Source: an uncultured Clostridia bacterium
Lineage (GTDB): Bacteria > Bacillota > Clostridia > TANB77 > CAG-508
NCBI GenBank assembly: GCA_948485625.1
Contig: CAOMRW010000008.1
Span: 3,113-67,112, forward strand
Direction: 5' to 3'
DNA: 64,000 nt
Shown here piece after piece: positions 61,491 to 64,000 of the stretch. Positions within the stretch are counted from its first letter, which is position 1, and every line of letters starts with the position of its first letter. A model generated the notes under the pieces. That model did no database searches and was not told the DNA's origin. It saw nothing but the letters and a program-made list of their open reading frames with translations. The position numbers and the translations under genes were made by a program.

Positions 61491-63347
61491 TTATTTTATT
61501 GCCTTGAAAGGACACTTTGTTAGACATGTGCCACATTTAATACATTTTTCTTGGTCTATTGTTCTAATATCTCTTCCTTCTCCTTGTATTGCTTCTACTG
61601 GACAATTTCTTTGGCAAATTCCACATCCCTTGCATTTGTCTGCTTCAATTTCTATTTGTGCTAATTTTTTACATTCTTTGCTTCTACATTGTTTATATGT
61701 AACGTGTTCTTTGTATTCTTCTTTGAAATATTTTAATGTGCTTAGTACTGGGTTTGGTGCACTTTGTCCTAATCCACATACACTAGATTCTCTTACACTT
61801 AATGCTAATTTTTCTAGTCTATATAAGTCTATTTCTGAACCATTACCTTCACATATTTTTTCTAATATTTCGTACATTCTTTTTGTTCCTATTCTGCATG
61901 GTGTGCATTTGCCACAACTTTCTGATACTGTAAAGTCTAAATAGAATTTTGCTAAACTTACCATACATTTTGTGTCATCCATTACAATAAGTCCACCTGA
62001 CCCCATCATTGAACCAATTTCTTTTAGTGATTCATAATCTATTGGTGTGTCTAAATGTTCTTTTGGTATACATCCTCCAGATGGTCCTCCTGTTTGGGCT
62101 GCTTTGAATTCTCTGTTGTTTGGCATTCCTCCTCCAATGTCATATACGATTTCTCTTAATGTTGTTCCCATTGGTACTTCTACTAATCCTGTATTATTTA
62201 CGTTTCCTCCTAGTGCAAATACTTTTGTTCCTTTTGAGTTTTCTGTTCCTATTTTGTTAAACCATTCTGCTCCATTTATGATGATTTTTGTTATATTAGC
62301 ATATGTTTCTACATTGTTTATAAGTGTTGGTTTTCCCCATAGTCCAGATGATGCAGGATATGGTGGTTTTACTCTTGGATGTCCTCTTCTTCCTTCTATT
62401 GATTCTAATAATGCTGTTTCTTCTCCACATACAAATGCACCTGCTCCTAATCTTATTTCTATGTCGAAATCAAATTCTGTTCCTAAAATATTTTTTCCTA
62501 ATATTCCATATTCTTTTGCTTGATTTATTGCAATTTGTAGTCTTTTAACAGCAATTGGATATTCTGCTCTTACATATATATATCCTTTGTTGGCTCCTAT
62601 TGTATATCCTGCTATTGCCATCGCTTCTAATATACAATGTGGGTCTCCCTCTAATATGCTCCTGTCCATAAAAGCACCAGGGTCTCCTTCGTCTGCATTA
62701 CATACTACATATTTTTGTTCCGCTTCTACTTTTTTTGTTAATTCCCATTTTTGACCTGTTGGAAATCCTGCTCCTCCACGTCCTCTTAGTCCTGATTTTT
62801 TAATTTCTTCTATTATTTCTTCTGGTGTCATGTTGTTTAATACTTTTTCTAATGCTAAATATCCATCAAAGGCTATATATTCATCTATATCTTCAGGATT
62901 GATTACTCCACAGTTTTTTAGTGCTATTCTTTTTTGTTTTTTATAAAAGTTTAGTTCATCTAAGCTATTTACAACACTTCCATCAATATCTTTACAAAGT
63001 AATCTTTGTACTTTTTCTCCATTGATGATATGTGTTTGTATTATTTCTTCACAATCTTCTGGTTTGCAATTAGCATAAAATGTGTCTTCTGGTCTTATTA
63101 TAACAATTGGTCCTTTGGCACATAATCCAAAACATCCTGTTTTTATAACTCTTACATTTTCTATGTTTTTCTCTTTAATTATTTTTTTAAAGTTTTCTAG
63201 TATTTCTATTGATTTTGATGATGTACATCCTGTTCCATGACATACTAATATGTGTTTTTCTTTTGTACTAGAGTTTATATTTGTTCTTAGTTCTAGCTCT
63301 TCTTTCTTTTTTGTTCTTATTTTATTTATTTCCTCTAATGTTTTCAT
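61491..63347 (-). CDS. hydB: NADH-binding hydrogenase subunit (HydB/HndC, NuoF-like)
   Basis: A 618-residue protein. A thioredoxin-like 2Fe-2S domain (about 30-125; HILVCHGTGCTSSKSIEIL, CFGLCAKGPIVIIRP) precedes the NuoF part with an NADH-binding RGRGGAGFPTGQKWE and an FMN site (CNADEGDPGAFMDR, ADEGDPGA). A 4Fe-4S site ESCGKCTPCRIG follows, and a C-terminal ferredoxin domain with two CxxCxxC motifs (CKGCGICQRNCP, CIKCGTCLTKCP). It passes electrons between NADH and the hydrogenase. It lies between the unknown 135-residue gene and hydA. Confidence 0.94.
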   Translation of the reverse strand: MKTLEEINKIRTKKKEELELRTNINSSTKEKHILVCHGTGCTSSKSIEILENFKKIIKEKNIENVRVIKTGCFGLCAKGPIVIIRPEDTFYANCKPEDCEEIIQTHIINGEKVQRLLCKDIDGSVVNSLDELNFYKKQKRIALKNCGVINPEDIDEYIAFDGYLALEKVLNNMTPEEIIEEIKKSGLRGRGGAGFPTGQKWELTKKVEAEQKYVVCNADEGDPGAFMDRSILEGDPHCILEAMAIAGYTIGANKGYIYVRAEYPIAVKRLQIAINQAKEYGILGKNILGTEFDFDIEIRLGAGAFVCGEETALLESIEGRRGHPRVKPPYPASSGLWGKPTLINNVETYANITKIIINGAEWFNKIGTENSKGTKVFALGGNVNNTGLVEVPMGTTLREIVYDIGGGMPNNREFKAAQTGGPSGGCIPKEHLDTPIDYESLKEIGSMMGSGGLIVMDDTKCMVSLAKFYLDFTVSESCGKCTPCRIGTKRMYEILEKICEGNGSEIDLYRLEKLALSVRESSVCGLGQSAPNPVLSTLKYFKEEYKEHVTYKQCRSKECKKLAQIEIEADKCKGCGICQRNCPVEAIQGEGRDIRTIDQEKCIKCGTCLTKCPFKAIK

Positions 63348-63369
63348 ATTCTTTCTCCTTCCAGGGAAA

Positions 63370-63777
63370 TTATTTACTATACTTTTCTTTTAGTTTTGAC
63401 AAATTTTTAGATAAACCTATGATTTCTAAAGGAATTTCATTTAATTTGTCATTTTGTGCAACATAATTTATAATTTCTATTTCTTTTAAATCTATTGCAT
63501 TTTCTAATTCTTTTACGACATAATGTAATTGTATGCAGTGAGGAGATTTATCAACTGTTGCAAATATTAATTTTTTAATATTTTTTCTTGCTACCATCCC
63601 TATTATTTTTGTTACTACCATATTTAAATGTGTTTCTTCTAAACAAACTTCATAAATGTTACTAGATATTTCTTCTAATTGCTTAAATGCATTTGGTGCC
63701 ATATTTTTTAAACAGCTTCCTACAATTATCATTGTTTCTTCTGTATCAAAGCAATTTGTTTTTAGTAATTCTTTCAT
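63370..63777 (-). CDS. Conserved-looking protein of unknown function in the hydrogenase operon
   Basis: A 135-residue soluble protein. The fold looks alpha/beta (TEETMIIVGSCLKNM, KLIFATVDKSPHCIQLHYVVKELENAI, LKEIEIINYVAQND). Four Cys are scattered and do not make a cluster motif. It sits between the NuoE-like and HydB genes, in the place where many clostridia have an ATPase-like accessory protein, but it does not resemble that protein. ATG 63777 follows AAAGGAG. Function unknown; an accessory or regulatory part is inferred from position. Confidence 0.6.
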   Translation of the reverse strand: MKELLKTNCFDTEETMIIVGSCLKNMAPNAFKQLEEISSNIYEVCLEETHLNMVVTKIIGMVARKNIKKLIFATVDKSPHCIQLHYVVKELENAIDLKEIEIINYVAQNDKLNEIPLEIIGLSKNLSKLKEKYSK

Positions 63778-63791
63778 TTTTTTCTCCTTTT

Positions 63792-63835
63792 TATGAGAAA
63801 ATGAGGATTTTTAACCCGTCCCCAATTCCTAATTT
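63792..63835. repeat. Half-copy of the GGGACGGGTTAAAAAT element after hydC
   Basis: Minus strand AATTAGGAATTGGGGACGGG then TTAAAAATCCTCATTTTCTC, beginning at the stop of the NuoE-like gene; matches one arm of 14675-14750 apart from one or two bases. Confidence 0.85.
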
Positions 63836-64000
63836 AATAATTCATCTAAAACTTCATCTAGTTTTTTTACAGTTGCTTTTCCATATACTTCGTCATTAAC
63901 TGTAAATACTGGTGCTAGTCCACATGCTCCTACACATCTAGTTTTGTCTATTGAAAACATTCCGTCTTCTGTTGTTTGTCCTGGTTCTATTTTTAGTCTT
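63829..64000 (-). CDS. hydC: NuoE-like hydrogenase subunit (HydC), 3' part only
   Basis: The last 56 codons are present, the rest is beyond the right edge. The sequence EPGQTTEDGMFSIDKTRCVGACGLAPVFTVNDEVYG carries the second Cys pair (CVGAC) of the thioredoxin-like 2Fe-2S site of the 24-kDa complex I subunit. It completes the HydABC set together with the two genes downstream. Confidence 0.9.
   Translation of the reverse strand, partial: RLKIEPGQTTEDGMFSIDKTRCVGACGLAPVFTVNDEVYGKATVKKLDEVLDELLN

Overview
The window is AT-rich DNA from an anaerobic, endospore-forming member of the Clostridia (Bacillota). The basis is gene content: a dipicolinate synthase subunit B remnant, SpoVB, an electron-bifurcating-type [FeFe] hydrogenase operon, Pta plus acetate kinases, a desulfoferrodoxin-type superoxide reductase, ChW-repeat wall proteins and a dockerin protein. 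Ribosome-binding sites are strong (AGGAGG-like) and sigma-A promoters with a 17-bp spacer occur at most isolated genes. I cannot name the species; an uncultured gut clostridium is plausible. No rRNA, tRNA, CRISPR array or complete insertion sequence was recognised.

Layout. 1-9.4 kb: a truncated Ig-like repeat surface protein, several small unknown genes on both strands, a XerC/D-type recombinase, an SOS-box-controlled LysM protein resembling the cell-division inhibitor YneA, oligoendopeptidase F, superoxide reductase, and a frameshifted dpaB. 9.4-18.7 kb: a 1546-residue secreted protein with NPCBM, transglutaminase-like, discoidin, Ig-like and dockerin parts, a small helical protein, an acyl-CoA synthetase behind a palindromic operator candidate, and spoVB. 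18.7-50 kb: a surface-glycan region on the minus strand. It holds the four dTDP-rhamnose genes (rmlD-A-C-B), a ChW-GH25 muramidase, an approximately 18-kb polysaccharide operon read from a promoter near 44.8 kb down to 26.6 kb, and a ChW-M14 carboxypeptidase. 50-54 kb: pta followed by two tandem acetate kinases. 54-59.6 kb: a DUF1385-like membrane protein, a proline/glycine-rich possible spore protein, murD, a 35-residue Asn-rich ORF, and a divergent pair for NAD salvage (nucleotidylyltransferase and nicotinate phosphoribosyltransferase). 59.6-64 kb: hydrogenase genes hydA, hydB, an unknown 135-residue protein and the end of hydC.

How it works together. The rml genes supply dTDP-rhamnose. The large operon then appears to assemble a polysaccharide, carry it out through a Wzm/Wzt-type ABC transporter whose ATPase has a C-terminal recognition domain, and decorate it outside the membrane through three modules, each made of a polyprenyl-phosphate glycosyltransferase, a small membrane protein and a large polytopic protein. 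A methyltransferase and a degenerate paralogue beside the ATPase suggest chain-end capping. The two ChW wall enzymes flank this locus. Hydrogenase and Pta/Ack genes indicate fermentative metabolism ending in hydrogen and acetate.

Two other features stand out. Several families of extragenic palindromes (built on GGGACGGGTTAAAAAT, on GGGACGTTTCTTTTGGGACA, on a 32-bp TGAAACAAGTGGGACAGTC arm, and on GTGACAAAAAGGG) sit exactly at gene ends, in one case supplying a stop codon. Three genes (dpaB, an Rpn-type nuclease, an SMR-like flippase) each carry one extra base that breaks the frame, which may be true decay or assembly error.
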